The notes beneath the pieces are model-generated. The model was not told the origin of the DNA and ran no database searches. It saw nothing but the letters and a program-made list of their open reading frames with translations. A program made the translations under genes and the position numbers. DNA of 64,000 nucleotides. Origin: an uncultured cyanobacterium (GTDB taxonomy: Bacteria; Cyanobacteriota; Cyanobacteriia; Cyanobacteriales; Microcystaceae). This document shows positions 19,716 through 29,014 of the stretch, in pieces (the first letter of the stretch is position 1; every line of letters starts with the position of its first letter). The stretch spans positions 1 to 64,000 of the forward strand of contig CAISPN010000021.1 of assembly GCA_903887375.1 (NCBI GenBank), written 5' to 3'.

Positions 19716-21119
19716 ATGTCTAGAACTTTTTTTTGCTTAATTCTCAGTACTGCTTTAATGTTGATAAAAATATCAGGCTCTATTGCACAAACACCATATT
19801 CCTGGAAATTAAGTTCCGGTGATTTAGACTTTAAAGATCAACCGGAAGCTACAGCTACAGCAAGACAAGAGCAAAAGAAAGAAACCTATTCTTGGCTTCG
19901 TCCTGAACGATATAATTTGCAAGTTAATCCCCTCAATCAATCCACAGAAAGGATTTGGCGTGAGATCCTTTGGGCTATTGCCTTAGAAGAGGTAAAGTAT
20001 CCTGAAATTGAAGAAACTTTGAATAAGATATTAGCATTTACCGAGTCCCATTCTCAAGAGACAATCTTAAAAAGAGCCTTCCAAAGCGCTACTGAAATTT
20101 ATTTAGCGGATGGAAATTCTTCTCCAATTCTTAAAGATCGTTTCATTGAGATCATCAACAATAGCAATAATCCCAAATGGGTAGCTATTGCCTTAGAAGC
20201 ATTGGTCAGCAAAGAACCTAATTCACCAGATATTCCTAATTGGATTGATATAATCAGGCGTCGTTTTCCTCATACAGACAGCATACTTCTTCAAACTACC
20301 ATAGAAGATGTTTTGTTTCGACTAAGGCCGCAATCTTTGCCTCCACTTAAAGATCTTTTGACCTGGCAACTGGTTCCCAATCAGTCCCAACTATATGTAT
20401 TATGCAGAACAGATCGTTCTATTCTCTGTCTGGCTATATTGAAAGATCGAAAAGGAAACTTTCTATATGACCAAGGCAAACTTTGGTCAGTTCCCCTTCT
20501 GACAAGATCTTTACATGGCCTACGTTCACAATTTGAGCATGGCCAAACTCCTGCAGGAATTTTTCGAATAGAAGGGAAAATGCCGCGCGCTGAAGCTCGT
20601 TATTTCCGAGCTTATGGACAGTTTCCTTTAATCAAGCTATATCTGCCCTTTGAAGATGGGGTATCTAGCAGTGGCGCGCTACCTAACAACTTATCTTCTT
20701 ATAAGAGCTTGTTGCCACCTTCTTGGCGTGGTTACTTTCCAATAGAAGAGTCATTTTGGGCTGGCAAGATAGGTCGTGGTTTGATTCGTATTCACGGTAG
20801 CGGGGAAGGGCAGGATTTTTTTGCATCTTCAGCTCGCTTTCCGGCTAGTTATGGTTGGAATCCAGCGATTGGCTGTCTTTCTGCTTTAGAGCTCTATGAT
20901 CAATTCGGCAGAATGCAAAAAGCTGATATGCCTAAAATATTAAGAGCTATTTCTCAAGCATCTCAAGGTATTATTGAGGGCTATATGATTCTTGTTGAAA
21001 TTCCTAGTGAGAATAAACAAGCATTAACGGTAGAAGAGATTCAATCAATACTACGAGAATCAGCAGTTGAGGATAATAGCCAAACAATAAAAGTAGAGCC
21101 GCCGGCACTTTCTCCTTGA
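19716..21119 (+). CDS. exported L,D-transpeptidase (YkuD)-like protein
   Basis: A 467-residue protein with a signal peptide (residues 1-25, ending SIAQ). The first 200 residues are helical and unrecognised. Residues about 220-430 look like a YkuD catalytic domain: KDRKGNFLYDQGKLW, GQTPAGIFRI, IRIHGSGEG and NPAIGCLSALELYD give the His-Gly and S/A-x-G-C elements, with Cys the nucleophile. Such enzymes make 3-3 crosslinks in peptidoglycan or attach proteins to it. The spacing between the His and Cys motifs is longer than in the minimal family, so the activity is inferred. The 3' end overlaps the convergent kinase gene by 79 bases, the longest overlap here. Confidence 0.68.
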   Translation: MSRTFFCLILSTALMLIKISGSIAQTPYSWKLSSGDLDFKDQPEATATARQEQKKETYSWLRPERYNLQVNPLNQSTERIWREILWAIALEEVKYPEIEETLNKILAFTESHSQETILKRAFQSATEIYLADGNSSPILKDRFIEIINNSNNPKWVAIALEALVSKEPNSPDIPNWIDIIRRRFPHTDSILLQTTIEDVLFRLRPQSLPPLKDLLTWQLVPNQSQLYVLCRTDRSILCLAILKDRKGNFLYDQGKLWSVPLLTRSLHGLRSQFEHGQTPAGIFRIEGKMPRAEARYFRAYGQFPLIKLYLPFEDGVSSSGALPNNLSSYKSLLPPSWRGYFPIEESFWAGKIGRGLIRIHGSGEGQDFFASSARFPASYGWNPAIGCLSALELYDQFGRMQKADMPKILRAISQASQGIIEGYMILVEIPSENKQALTVEEIQSILRESAVEDNSQTIKVEPPALSP

Positions 21120-22243
21120 TTGTCAGCCAAAACGTAAGAAGGACTAAGTAGCTCAATCTTTCCTTGCATTTGTTCTACTAATTCCTTGGCTATGGCTAAA
21201 CCCAGTCCGCTGCCGGGGATTTCTTGTTGGGTTTTTTCTCCGCGAAAATGACGCTCAAAAATGTAGGGTTGATCTACTAGAGAGACTCCGCAGCCATTGT
21301 CAGTTACCAAAATCCTAACCCAGTTTTCTTGAGTTTCGGTGGTGATAAAGATTTTACCAGGCGCGCTAGTATACTTAATGGCATTGTCAATCAAGTTACT
21401 CATTACTTCAGTTAAAGCTCTGCTATCAGCTTTGACTTGAATTAAATTTTCAGTACTTGCATAGCTTAAATCTAATCCTTTTTCCTGGGCAACTAAACTG
21501 AAAGAATCAATTAATGGGACTAATATTGATTCGAGAGAGAGATTTTTCAGTTTTAGTTGTGAGGCTTGAGGTAAAAGGTTAACCTCACGATTATTAAGAG
21601 AATTTGCGCTTGAACCTTGCAGAAGTTCCACTATTCTTTCACTTTCTCTGACAACTCCTTTGAGGGCCTGCTCATGATCTCCCTGGAAAGTTATTTTTTT
21701 GATCAAAAGCTTGGTAAAAGTTCTAAGCGCCGTTACTGGATTTTTCAGTTGATGCAACAAATCAGCAATATACTTCTCCTGATTTGCTTTTTCAATTTCC
21801 AAATAGAGAGCCTCGGCTTTTGATCTAGTGTAGTTAAGGTCAAGTTTTCTGGCTAATGACAATACCTCGGCAGTGGAGCTGATTTGTTGAAGTTCTCTCT
21901 CTGTCCAATTTTTTTGATCTCGAACTACCAGTAAAACGCCCAGTATTTCTCCTTGATTTACTAAGGGTAAGGCTATTTGATTAGCTCTTCTTGTCAGATA
22001 GTTCTCTTGAAAGTGTATTATGTATTGTCCTTGATCAATTGAGCTAGGGGGTAAACTTGCACCTCTTCCTCTTTCTGGGTAAATAATTGCAGGAAACAAT
22101 TGAGGTTTACCCACTATATCTTGCTTGGCTAAGTAAACCCCTGCCCAATCCATATTTATACTGCAATCTAGGCTATGTAGTTGGGCATGACAGAGGGCAA
22201 GAAAATCTTCACTACCTGAACTTATTTTTTCTTGACTTGACAT
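21041..22243 (-). CDS. GAF-domain sensor histidine kinase, Hik2/CSK-like
   Basis: A 400-residue soluble kinase. Residues about 10-145 are a GAF domain beginning EDFLALCHAQLHSLDC. The H-box is ADLLHQLKNPVTALRTFTKL (His about 164). The ATPase domain is intact: N-box LIDNAIKYT, G1 TDNGCGVS, F-box YIFERHFRG and G2 GSGLGLAIAKEL. The LLHQL(K/R)NPxTALRTF signature and GAF-kinase layout resemble Hik2, the cyanobacterial relative of chloroplast sensor kinase, which senses plastoquinone redox state and salt; this identity is from memory. No response-regulator gene is adjacent. The start could also lie slightly downstream. Confidence 0.78.
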   Translation of the reverse strand: MSSQEKISSGSEDFLALCHAQLHSLDCSINMDWAGVYLAKQDIVGKPQLFPAIIYPERGRGASLPPSSIDQGQYIIHFQENYLTRRANQIALPLVNQGEILGVLLVVRDQKNWTERELQQISSTAEVLSLARKLDLNYTRSKAEALYLEIEKANQEKYIADLLHQLKNPVTALRTFTKLLIKKITFQGDHEQALKGVVRESERIVELLQGSSANSLNNREVNLLPQASQLKLKNLSLESILVPLIDSFSLVAQEKGLDLSYASTENLIQVKADSRALTEVMSNLIDNAIKYTSAPGKIFITTETQENWVRILVTDNGCGVSLVDQPYIFERHFRGEKTQQEIPGSGLGLAIAKELVEQMQGKIELLSPSYVLADNQGESAGGSTFIVWLLSSTADSRSID

Positions 22244-22481
22244 CCTTTGACCTTCCTGAAATTCTATTTATCCTTGAGGGCATGTAAAGTTTTATTGCTG
22301 AGAATTAATTTTTTTATATTGTCCAAACCCTGTTCTTTCTCAATTTTATTTATTCTGCAAGGATTTTTTCAATTTTGTCAATTATGAGAAATGCTTGATT
22401 TCCTATGAGCAAACTGATATAATCACTACAAAATTTTGTAACCATAATTACAGCGATAAGCTAATAAGGGAGGTAATTGAG

Positions 22482-22793
22482 TTGGCCAGGAAACGGAAAC
22501 GCAAGAGTCGTCGTCGTAATGAAGGGCGCAAGATTCTTGAGCTAGTACCTCAGTACAGCATAGAAAGTGGCGAAGACAAGCCTGTGACAGCTGCACGCAA
22601 GTACATTAGCTCGGTGGGTATCGAGCCTCCAGCACTATTAATTGTAAAACGAAATGAGCACACAACTGATCGTTATTTTTGGGCAGAGAAGGGATTGTTC
22701 GGTGCTCAGTATGTAGAAGAGAACCACTTTCTATTTCCCAGTCTGCGTTCATTGCAGGTAGTTCCTAAAGCACCTGCCATAGCGGCCAAGTAA
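22482..22793 (+). CDS. DUF3155 family protein, TTG start
   Basis: A 103-residue basic cyanobacterial protein, opening with a strongly positive stretch (ARKRKRKSRRRNEGRK) and continuing SIESGEDKPVTAARKYI, LIVKRNEHTTDRYFWAEKG and ENHFLFPSLRSL, the consensus I recall for DUF3155. A longer frame opens at ATG 22395, but I place the start at TTG 22482 because AAGGGAGGT (22466-22474), a near-perfect ribosome-binding site, sits 7 bases before it and the family begins with this basic run. The basic N-terminus suggests nucleic-acid or ribosome contact, which is only inference. A strong terminator follows at once. Confidence 0.82.
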   Translation: MARKRKRKSRRRNEGRKILELVPQYSIESGEDKPVTAARKYISSVGIEPPALLIVKRNEHTTDRYFWAEKGLFGAQYVEENHFLFPSLRSLQVVPKAPAIAAK

Positions 22794-22801
22794 ATAATAA
22801 T

Positions 22802-22844
22802 ACAACTAAAAGCCCATTTAAAATCTAAATGGGCTTTTAGTTGT
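22802..22844. terminator. bidirectional Rho-independent terminator with a perfect 19-bp stem
   Basis: Inverted repeat ACAACTAAAAGCCCATTTA / TAAATGGGCTTTTAGTTGT with a 5-base loop (AAATC). It lies 8 bases after the DUF3155 stop and 18 bases before the end of the convergent Wzc-like gene, so it can stop transcripts from both sides. It is the strongest hairpin I noticed in the window. Confidence 0.9.
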
Positions 22845-22862
22845 CATTTCTTTTATATGCTT

Positions 22863-25022
22863 TTACTCTTTTTTGCGTGAGTAGTAGTTGTAGTAGTTGT
22901 AGTTGTAATTATAATTGTACTCATATTCACCGTACATATTAGTACCATTGATAACCAACCCTAAAACGTTCTGATTGGCATTTTCTAGAACACCAGCAGC
23001 AATTCTGATAGCATTAGAGCGCGATACTCCAGGCCGAACCACAAAGACGATTCCATCAACTAATTTGCCGAGAATAGATACGTCAGCAGCTACTGTAATT
23101 GGCGCAGTATCGACTATCACAAAATCATAATCTTCTTTGACCTGCTCTAGAAAATTGGACATATCTAAGGAGTTGAATATATTAGCTGGGTTAGTATCTT
23201 TATCGCCACTGGTTAGAACTTGCAGATTGGGCGCCACTTGGTGAACTATATTTTCAATACTTAACTTATCCTCAATAACATTACTAAGGCCAATATCATT
23301 GGGTAACTGCCATATCTTGTGTTGAGCAGGCTTACGCAAGTCAGCATCTATCAACAACACTTTGCCACCAAGGTTAGAAATAGTCAAAGCCAGGTTGGCA
23401 GCTATTGTAGTTTTACCTTCTTTGGGTGAAGAACTAGATATCACTATCGAATCTATCTTTTGATCTGAGTTAAAAACTCTTAAGTTGGTTGATACAATCC
23501 CAAAAGCCTCACTAATGAGTGAGTTGGGACGACTTCTAACAACGACCTCATCCAAACTACGCTTAGCTCTGCTTCCTTTAGCAGCCCTTTTCTTATTTTT
23601 ATCCATAGGAAAAGGCGGGATGCAGCCTAGCAAATTGTAATTGAGTATTTCTTGAACTGCCTGCCTGGATTTGACTGTCTTGTCTAGGTTCTCTACGATG
23701 AAAGCTGCTGCTGCTCCCATAAGGATTCCACCGAGTAATCCTTGGACTAAGTTTAGCTGTTGGCGATTTTGCAGAGGAGCTTCTGGAATCAAAGCTGGAG
23801 CAATGATCCTAGCATTACTAATCTGCATATTTTCCAACAGTTCCAATTCCTGGTATTTGCCAACAAGAGCTTCATAGGCTGAAGTATTAACAGCGATTTC
23901 TCGGTTAATATGTCCCTCCTGCAGGGCTAAACGAGGGAGTGTCTTAGCCTTTTTCTTATAAACATCTATATTCTGATATAAGTATTGTAATTTCTTTTCT
24001 AAACCCTGCCTTTCGGTTTTATATTCAGCATAATTGGTTAGAAGCTTTTGTTGGGTAGGACTTATAAGTATTGAATCTTCAGGTCGTACCTTCTGATGCA
24101 ATTGCTTAGCTTTGCCTACAAAACTTTCTTTTATAGTATCTTCTAAATGCTGCTTGAGTACAGCTTCTTCATCCTTAAGTTCAATCATTTTGGGATTGCT
24201 GGGAGTCACAAGGACGCTTTGAAGCTTAATATTCTCTTGCAACGTTTTCAGTTTAGTAATTGCAGCGCGAACAGCTGGCATATCTTGGACTAGTCCAGTA
24301 ACTTTTGCATCTATTGAGGATACACCAAACATGTTTTGAATCGATTTACTCTGCTGATCCAATGATTTTATTTGCGCCTTGGTTTTTTGAACTTCTTGCT
24401 CTAATGCGCGCAAACCCATCACATTGCTCTTTTCTTCAGCAGAGAGGCTTAAAGTTGCATTCTTTTCTTTGAAATTGACCAGCTTGCCTTCAACTTTGAG
24501 CATATCTCTTTGAGTCTGTGGTAACTGATGAGAAATGAATTCCTTGGCTGATTTTATCTGGGCCCGGTTTACATCGATATCGTTTTGTACATATACATCC
24601 ATCAGTCCGTTGACATAGGAAGCTGCTGTTTTAGGATCGCTGCTCGTATAGGCAACTTCAAGTACATTAGTACTCTCAATGTTTCTAACTACCAGATTAC
24701 TTAAAAAGGCTTGAGGACTTATATCTTGCTTGAGCTTGTTAAGGGTTCTTTGAGCCAAGGGAGTAGAGCGAAGAACCAGCACCTCTGTTGGTATATCTAC
24801 ACTACCACCAATCATCCCAGAATTAGAATTATTATTGGCTGTGAGGAGCCCAGCTAGTGGAGAAGGGACATTAGTTTTTAAATAAAGCTGCCCGACAGAT
24901 TGATAGATAGGTTTTTCTGACAAGTTTTTAACTATAGACAAGGCCACAACAGAGAGGGTGACTACTGTAAAGGGCAACCAACGAGCTCTGATTAGGGATA
25001 TAAACTTTAAATACTCTTCCAT
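22863..25022 (-). CDS. Wzc-like polysaccharide co-polymerase / BY-type tyrosine kinase
   Basis: A 719-residue inner-membrane protein. An N-terminal Wzz domain with TM1 (about residues 16-32) leads to a long periplasmic coiled-coil region (about 140-380) and TM2 (about 425-445). The cytoplasmic kinase domain follows, with Walker A SSSPKEGKTTIAANLA (about 528-543), Walker A' VLLIDADLRKP and Walker B FVIVDTAP. The protein ends in a tyrosine-rich tail, EYEYNYNYNYNYYNYYS, the autophosphorylation cluster of the family. It controls chain length and export of exopolysaccharide together with Wzx/Wzy, candidates for which lie at 16.9-19.7 kb. It is divergent from a GT4 glycosyltransferase gene. Confidence 0.92.
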   Translation of the reverse strand: MEEYLKFISLIRARWLPFTVVTLSVVALSIVKNLSEKPIYQSVGQLYLKTNVPSPLAGLLTANNNSNSGMIGGSVDIPTEVLVLRSTPLAQRTLNKLKQDISPQAFLSNLVVRNIESTNVLEVAYTSSDPKTAASYVNGLMDVYVQNDIDVNRAQIKSAKEFISHQLPQTQRDMLKVEGKLVNFKEKNATLSLSAEEKSNVMGLRALEQEVQKTKAQIKSLDQQSKSIQNMFGVSSIDAKVTGLVQDMPAVRAAITKLKTLQENIKLQSVLVTPSNPKMIELKDEEAVLKQHLEDTIKESFVGKAKQLHQKVRPEDSILISPTQQKLLTNYAEYKTERQGLEKKLQYLYQNIDVYKKKAKTLPRLALQEGHINREIAVNTSAYEALVGKYQELELLENMQISNARIIAPALIPEAPLQNRQQLNLVQGLLGGILMGAAAAFIVENLDKTVKSRQAVQEILNYNLLGCIPPFPMDKNKKRAAKGSRAKRSLDEVVVRSRPNSLISEAFGIVSTNLRVFNSDQKIDSIVISSSSPKEGKTTIAANLALTISNLGGKVLLIDADLRKPAQHKIWQLPNDIGLSNVIEDKLSIENIVHQVAPNLQVLTSGDKDTNPANIFNSLDMSNFLEQVKEDYDFVIVDTAPITVAADVSILGKLVDGIVFVVRPGVSRSNAIRIAAGVLENANQNVLGLVINGTNMYGEYEYNYNYNYNYYNYYSRKKE

Positions 25023-25206
25023 TTCTACACTTTAAGTAAGGCTATTCCACAAAAAAATACTTGGTAAAGAATCTGCAGTAAGTTTAGGACATCAAGTATT
25101 ACCTAGTTAGTCAATATCATATCAAATTCTTTTACAAACTTGTAAGTTTTTTTAAGCTCCGAGCTATACTTTTTTTAATATCGTTATGGACAAGTAACTA
25201 GCGGCA

Positions 25207-26361
25207 GTGGCTCAAATTAAGCTTTCTATAGTTTGTGATTATCTAGAAGAGAAGTGGTACAGTATGGATCTCTGCGCAGAAATGCTCATTGAGAACCTGC
25301 ATAAGGCTGATGACAAAGAAGTCGCGCTCGAGCGGATATGTCCAAAGTTCAAACCTCGCTTGCAAAACATTCCCCTGTTGGGAAAAAAAAATTCTTTTTA
25401 CAATGCTGATCGACTTCTCAATAGATTTTGGGACTATCCCAATTATCTCAAGGATAACTTGAGAATAGATAACTTTAACTTTTATCATGTTGTAGATCAC
25501 AGTTATGCCCAGCTTGTCCATGTTTTACCAAAGCAAAGAGTAGGGGTTTATTGTCATGATATTGATGCTTTTCGCTCTATCTTAAAACCTGCGCAAGAAA
25601 TCAGACCAGCTTGGTATAGAGCTATCTCTGGCAGAATCTTAAGCGGACTGCAAAAGTCCGCTATTGTCTTTTATTCCACCGAGGCAGTTGCCAGTGAAAT
25701 TAAACAACACCAGTTAATAGATCCAGCTTGTTTAATCCAGGCTCCTTTGGGAATTTCCCCAGAATTTAATTTACTTAACTATTTAGATCCCGGCGCTGAG
25801 AAGATATTTAGGCAAATTGTTAATACTCCCTATATTTTACATATTGGTAGTTGTATCCCTCGCAAGAGAATTGATGTGCTGCTAGAGGTATTTAGTAGAT
25901 TGCGCAAGATCTATCCCGAGTTGCTACTGGTAAAAATAGGCGGACAATGGACTCAAGAACAATTCCAACAAATAGAGCAAAATAACCTTCAACAAGCAAT
26001 TATCCATTTACACAATTTGAACCGTACAACTATTGCTCAACTTTATCGAAGATCAGTAGCAGTTTTATTAACCAGCGAGGCAGAGGGTTTTGGTTTACCT
26101 GTGATTGAAGCTTTAGCCTGTGGCACAGTAGTAGTAGCTAGTGATATTCCTGTTTTAAAAGAAGTTGGAGGCAATGCTATACTATATTGTCCCCTAGAAC
26201 AGGTGGAAACTTGGACTGATTTAGTATCGCAATTACTCGTTAATCCAGAGCTAGCTCCTCCTTTAGCTTTAAGATTAGCTCAAGCAGATAAATATTCCTG
26301 GTCAAGGCATGCTGCCATAATCCAACAATCCTATTTAAACTTGGCAGACAAAGCGCAATGA
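25207..26361 (+). CDS. GT4-family glycosyltransferase
   Basis: A 384-residue GT-B enzyme with a GTG start. The C-terminal half has PYILHIGSCIPRKRIDVLLEV (start of the donor-binding Rossmann domain), the E-x7-E motif in EAEGFGLPVIEALACG (about 297-312) and VVVASDIPVLKEVGGNA, all typical of GT4. The N-terminal acceptor domain is family-specific. It retains the anomeric configuration and transfers a nucleotide sugar to an unknown acceptor; the divergent wzc-like gene makes a role in exopolysaccharide synthesis likely. Its stop overlaps the next gene's ATG in an ATGA, so the two are translationally coupled. Confidence 0.87.
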   Translation: MAQIKLSIVCDYLEEKWYSMDLCAEMLIENLHKADDKEVALERICPKFKPRLQNIPLLGKKNSFYNADRLLNRFWDYPNYLKDNLRIDNFNFYHVVDHSYAQLVHVLPKQRVGVYCHDIDAFRSILKPAQEIRPAWYRAISGRILSGLQKSAIVFYSTEAVASEIKQHQLIDPACLIQAPLGISPEFNLLNYLDPGAEKIFRQIVNTPYILHIGSCIPRKRIDVLLEVFSRLRKIYPELLLVKIGGQWTQEQFQQIEQNNLQQAIIHLHNLNRTTIAQLYRRSVAVLLTSEAEGFGLPVIEALACGTVVVASDIPVLKEVGGNAILYCPLEQVETWTDLVSQLLVNPELAPPLALRLAQADKYSWSRHAAIIQQSYLNLADKAQ

Positions 26362-28274
26362 AACAAATAAAAAACTATGGAAGTTGGCAATCTCCTATCA
26401 CTGCAGAGTCAATCTTGGCTGATGCTGTATCTTTAGGGGATATATATATAGATAGAGAGGATCTTTATTGGCTAGAGGCAAGGCCACAAGAAAAAGGCCG
26501 TAATGTTTTAGTCAGAAAAGATGTCAATGGCAAGATTGAAGATATCACCCCAACTGGCTTCAATGTGCGCACTCGGGTACATGAATATGGTGGAGGGGCA
26601 GTTTTAATCCAAGATGGAGTCATATATTTTTCCAATGATAGTGATCAATGTATCTATAGACAACTTCTAGGTGAGGCGCCTCAACTTTTAACTCCATATT
26701 CTTCTAGACGCTACGCTGATTTTGTATTAGATAAATATAATAATCGTCTTTTATCAGTAGTTGAAGAACACATTGGGCAGAAGGTAAATAACTATATAGC
26801 TTCTATAGATATCTATAGTGGAGAGGTAATTCCTTTACTTGAGGGTTATGATTTTTACTACAGTCCAAGACTTAGTCCTGATGGTAAGTTTCTAGCCTGG
26901 TTATCCTGGAACCATCCCTTTATGCCTTGGGATGCAGCAGCTCTTTTTTTAGCACCTCTAGATGATCTAAATAATTTTATTTGCCTTGCTGGAGGAGAGA
27001 ATGAATCTATCTGTGAACCACGCTGGTTTAGCGATGGGGAACTTTATTTTGTCAGTGATCGCCATAATTGGTGGAATCTCTACAGTTATAGTTTCTCTAC
27101 TGGTATCAAATCTCTTTATCCAATGGAGGCAGAGTTTGGCTATCCTCATTGGGTATTTGGCCTTTCTAATTATGGTTTTACCAACGATAATCAGATAGTC
27201 TGCTCTTATAGCCAAAACGGCAGTTGGCATCTGGCTACCATTGATCCAAAAACAGGATATTTTTCTCCTGTTGATAGCCCCTATACCAATATCAGCTCTC
27301 TTCAAGTTCATTTAGATCAAGTTTTTTTCCTAGGAGGATCTCCAAATCAACCCACAGGAATAATCAAACTAGATTTGTCTACAAAAAAAATTGAAACTAT
27401 CAAGCTTTCTAGTTCACTCAAGATAGATGAAGAATATCTCTCTGAGCCAGAAGCTATCTCTTTTGCTACCAGCAATGGAGAAACAGCTCATGCTTGGCTA
27501 TATTTACCAAAAAATAAAGACTACCAAGCCCCTGATGGAACATTACCACCTCTTTTGGTTAAAAGCCATGGCGGGCCAACTGCTGCTGCTTCTGTCAATT
27601 TAAATCTACGTTTACAATATTGGACTAGCAGAGGTTTTGCCTATCTGGATGTCAATTATGGTGGTAGCACTGGCTATGGTCGTGCCTATCGACAGAGATT
27701 GGATGGACAATGGGGTATAGTCGATGTGGAAGATTGTCTCAATGGGGCACTGCATCTGGTCAAACAGGGCATAGTAGATCCAGAAAAATTGGCTATTTCT
27801 GGTGGCAGTGCTGGTGGATATACTACCTTGGCGGCTTTAACTTTTCATGATCTATTCAAAGCTGGTGCTAGTTACTATGGTGTCAGCGATCTTGAAGCTT
27901 TAGCCAAGGATACTCACAAATTTGAGGCGTACTACTTAGATAGCCTCATTGGCAAATATCCCCAAGAGCAAGAGAAATATCAGCAAAGATCACCAATTAA
28001 CTTTACTGAAAGATTGAACTGTCCGGTGATCTTTTTACAGGGACTAGAAGATAAAATTGTTCCTGCTAACCAGGCCCAAATGATGGTCAATGCTCTTAAA
28101 AGTAAAGGTGTTGCAGTAGCTTACCTAGCTTTTGAAAATGAACAACATGGTTTTAGAATTGCAGAAAATATCAAACTAGCTCTAGATGGCGAGTTTTATT
28201 TCTATGCCAAGATCTTCAAATTTAGCGAACTTGCCAATAGACAAGATATCAAGATCTATAATTTGGCAGATTGA
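26358..28274 (+). CDS. S9 family peptidase (acylaminoacyl/prolyl-oligopeptidase type)
   Basis: A 638-residue protein with a beta-propeller-like N-terminal part (residues about 60-340, repeats such as YYSPRLSPDGKFLAWLSWNH) and an alpha/beta-hydrolase C-terminal domain. The nucleophile Ser is in GGSAGGYTTLAAL (about 483), the Asp in GLEDKIVP (about 561) and the His in ENEQHGF (about 594). The oxyanion region is LVKSHGGPTAAA. No signal peptide is seen, so it is cytosolic. Such enzymes trim peptides or remove acylated N-terminal residues. It is coupled to the GT4 gene by a 4-base overlap, though the functions look unrelated. Its end overlaps the convergent SGNH hydrolase gene by 19 bases. Confidence 0.92.
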   Translation: MKQIKNYGSWQSPITAESILADAVSLGDIYIDREDLYWLEARPQEKGRNVLVRKDVNGKIEDITPTGFNVRTRVHEYGGGAVLIQDGVIYFSNDSDQCIYRQLLGEAPQLLTPYSSRRYADFVLDKYNNRLLSVVEEHIGQKVNNYIASIDIYSGEVIPLLEGYDFYYSPRLSPDGKFLAWLSWNHPFMPWDAAALFLAPLDDLNNFICLAGGENESICEPRWFSDGELYFVSDRHNWWNLYSYSFSTGIKSLYPMEAEFGYPHWVFGLSNYGFTNDNQIVCSYSQNGSWHLATIDPKTGYFSPVDSPYTNISSLQVHLDQVFFLGGSPNQPTGIIKLDLSTKKIETIKLSSSLKIDEEYLSEPEAISFATSNGETAHAWLYLPKNKDYQAPDGTLPPLLVKSHGGPTAAASVNLNLRLQYWTSRGFAYLDVNYGGSTGYGRAYRQRLDGQWGIVDVEDCLNGALHLVKQGIVDPEKLAISGGSAGGYTTLAALTFHDLFKAGASYYGVSDLEALAKDTHKFEAYYLDSLIGKYPQEQEKYQQRSPINFTERLNCPVIFLQGLEDKIVPANQAQMMVNALKSKGVAVAYLAFENEQHGFRIAENIKLALDGEFYFYAKIFKFSELANRQDIKIYNLAD

Positions 28275-28936
28275 GAGCTTAATTGTTTAATTGGTCCCCA
28301 GTTACAAACTTGTTCTAAAATTTTTATGTGTCCTGCTGGATTTGGGTGCAGACCATCATTTGAAAGCTCGATTGTAGGGCTATTTCTAAATAGATCTAAA
28401 TAGGGTATATCTCTTTCTCGGCAGGCTTGTTTGGTAATCTCACTATATATACTTTGATCTAAATGATTGTAGTATAGACAACCAGCAAAAGGCATTTTAG
28501 ATTCATCTACAGGTACCATACCAACAAATACGACTTGGCAAAGTCTGCTGGCTACTTCTAAGAGAGTTTGGATATGTTTTTGAAAATCTTCTTGGTTGGT
28601 ATAGGGTTTTCCATTGGGTTTACCTAGACGGGGAGTATCGTTTAAACCAACAGATAGAATTATTAATTCGGGAAATTGATTGCGTAGCTCACCCCTAACT
28701 GAGTATTCCTGCTCTAGTCTGAGCAAGGCATCTTTGGTGCGATCTCCTCTAACTCCCAAGTTATAAAGAACAGGACCATCGTTCATCCACTGACGCTTGA
28801 GCCTTTCTACCCAACCGCCACCTAAATTATCTCCATAGCCGTAGATAAAACTATCACCTAAAGCAATCACCTTAGCTGGTACAGTCACCTTGAATTTAGT
28901 TTCTCTAGAGCGATGTAAATTAGTGGCGATTGTCAT
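28256..28936 (-). CDS. GDSL/SGNH-family hydrolase
   Basis: A 226-residue protein with the four SGNH blocks: block I VIALGDSFIYGYG (Ser nucleophile about residue 29), the Gly of block II (NLGVRGDRTKDALLRL), block III SVGLNDT (Asn) and block V DGLHPNPAGH (Asp and His). Members are esterases, lipases or acylhydrolases on lipids or acylated sugars. No clear signal peptide, so probably cytosolic. It converges on the S9 peptidase gene. The substrate is not inferable. Confidence 0.88.
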   Translation of the reverse strand: MTIATNLHRSRETKFKVTVPAKVIALGDSFIYGYGDNLGGGWVERLKRQWMNDGPVLYNLGVRGDRTKDALLRLEQEYSVRGELRNQFPELIILSVGLNDTPRLGKPNGKPYTNQEDFQKHIQTLLEVASRLCQVVFVGMVPVDESKMPFAGCLYYNHLDQSIYSEITKQACRERDIPYLDLFRNSPTIELSNDGLHPNPAGHIKILEQVCNWGPIKQLSSQSAKL

Positions 28937-29014
28937 TTGCTTAATTTTTAGAAATACTTCTTTAAAATATTTAACATTTTAATAAGTATAAAGACTTATT
29001 TGCTCTAAAGCAAG

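Noticed and set aside
28981-29000. AATAAGT / ACTTATT inverted repeat as a terminator
   Set aside because: AT-only 7-bp stem without a U-run on either strand.
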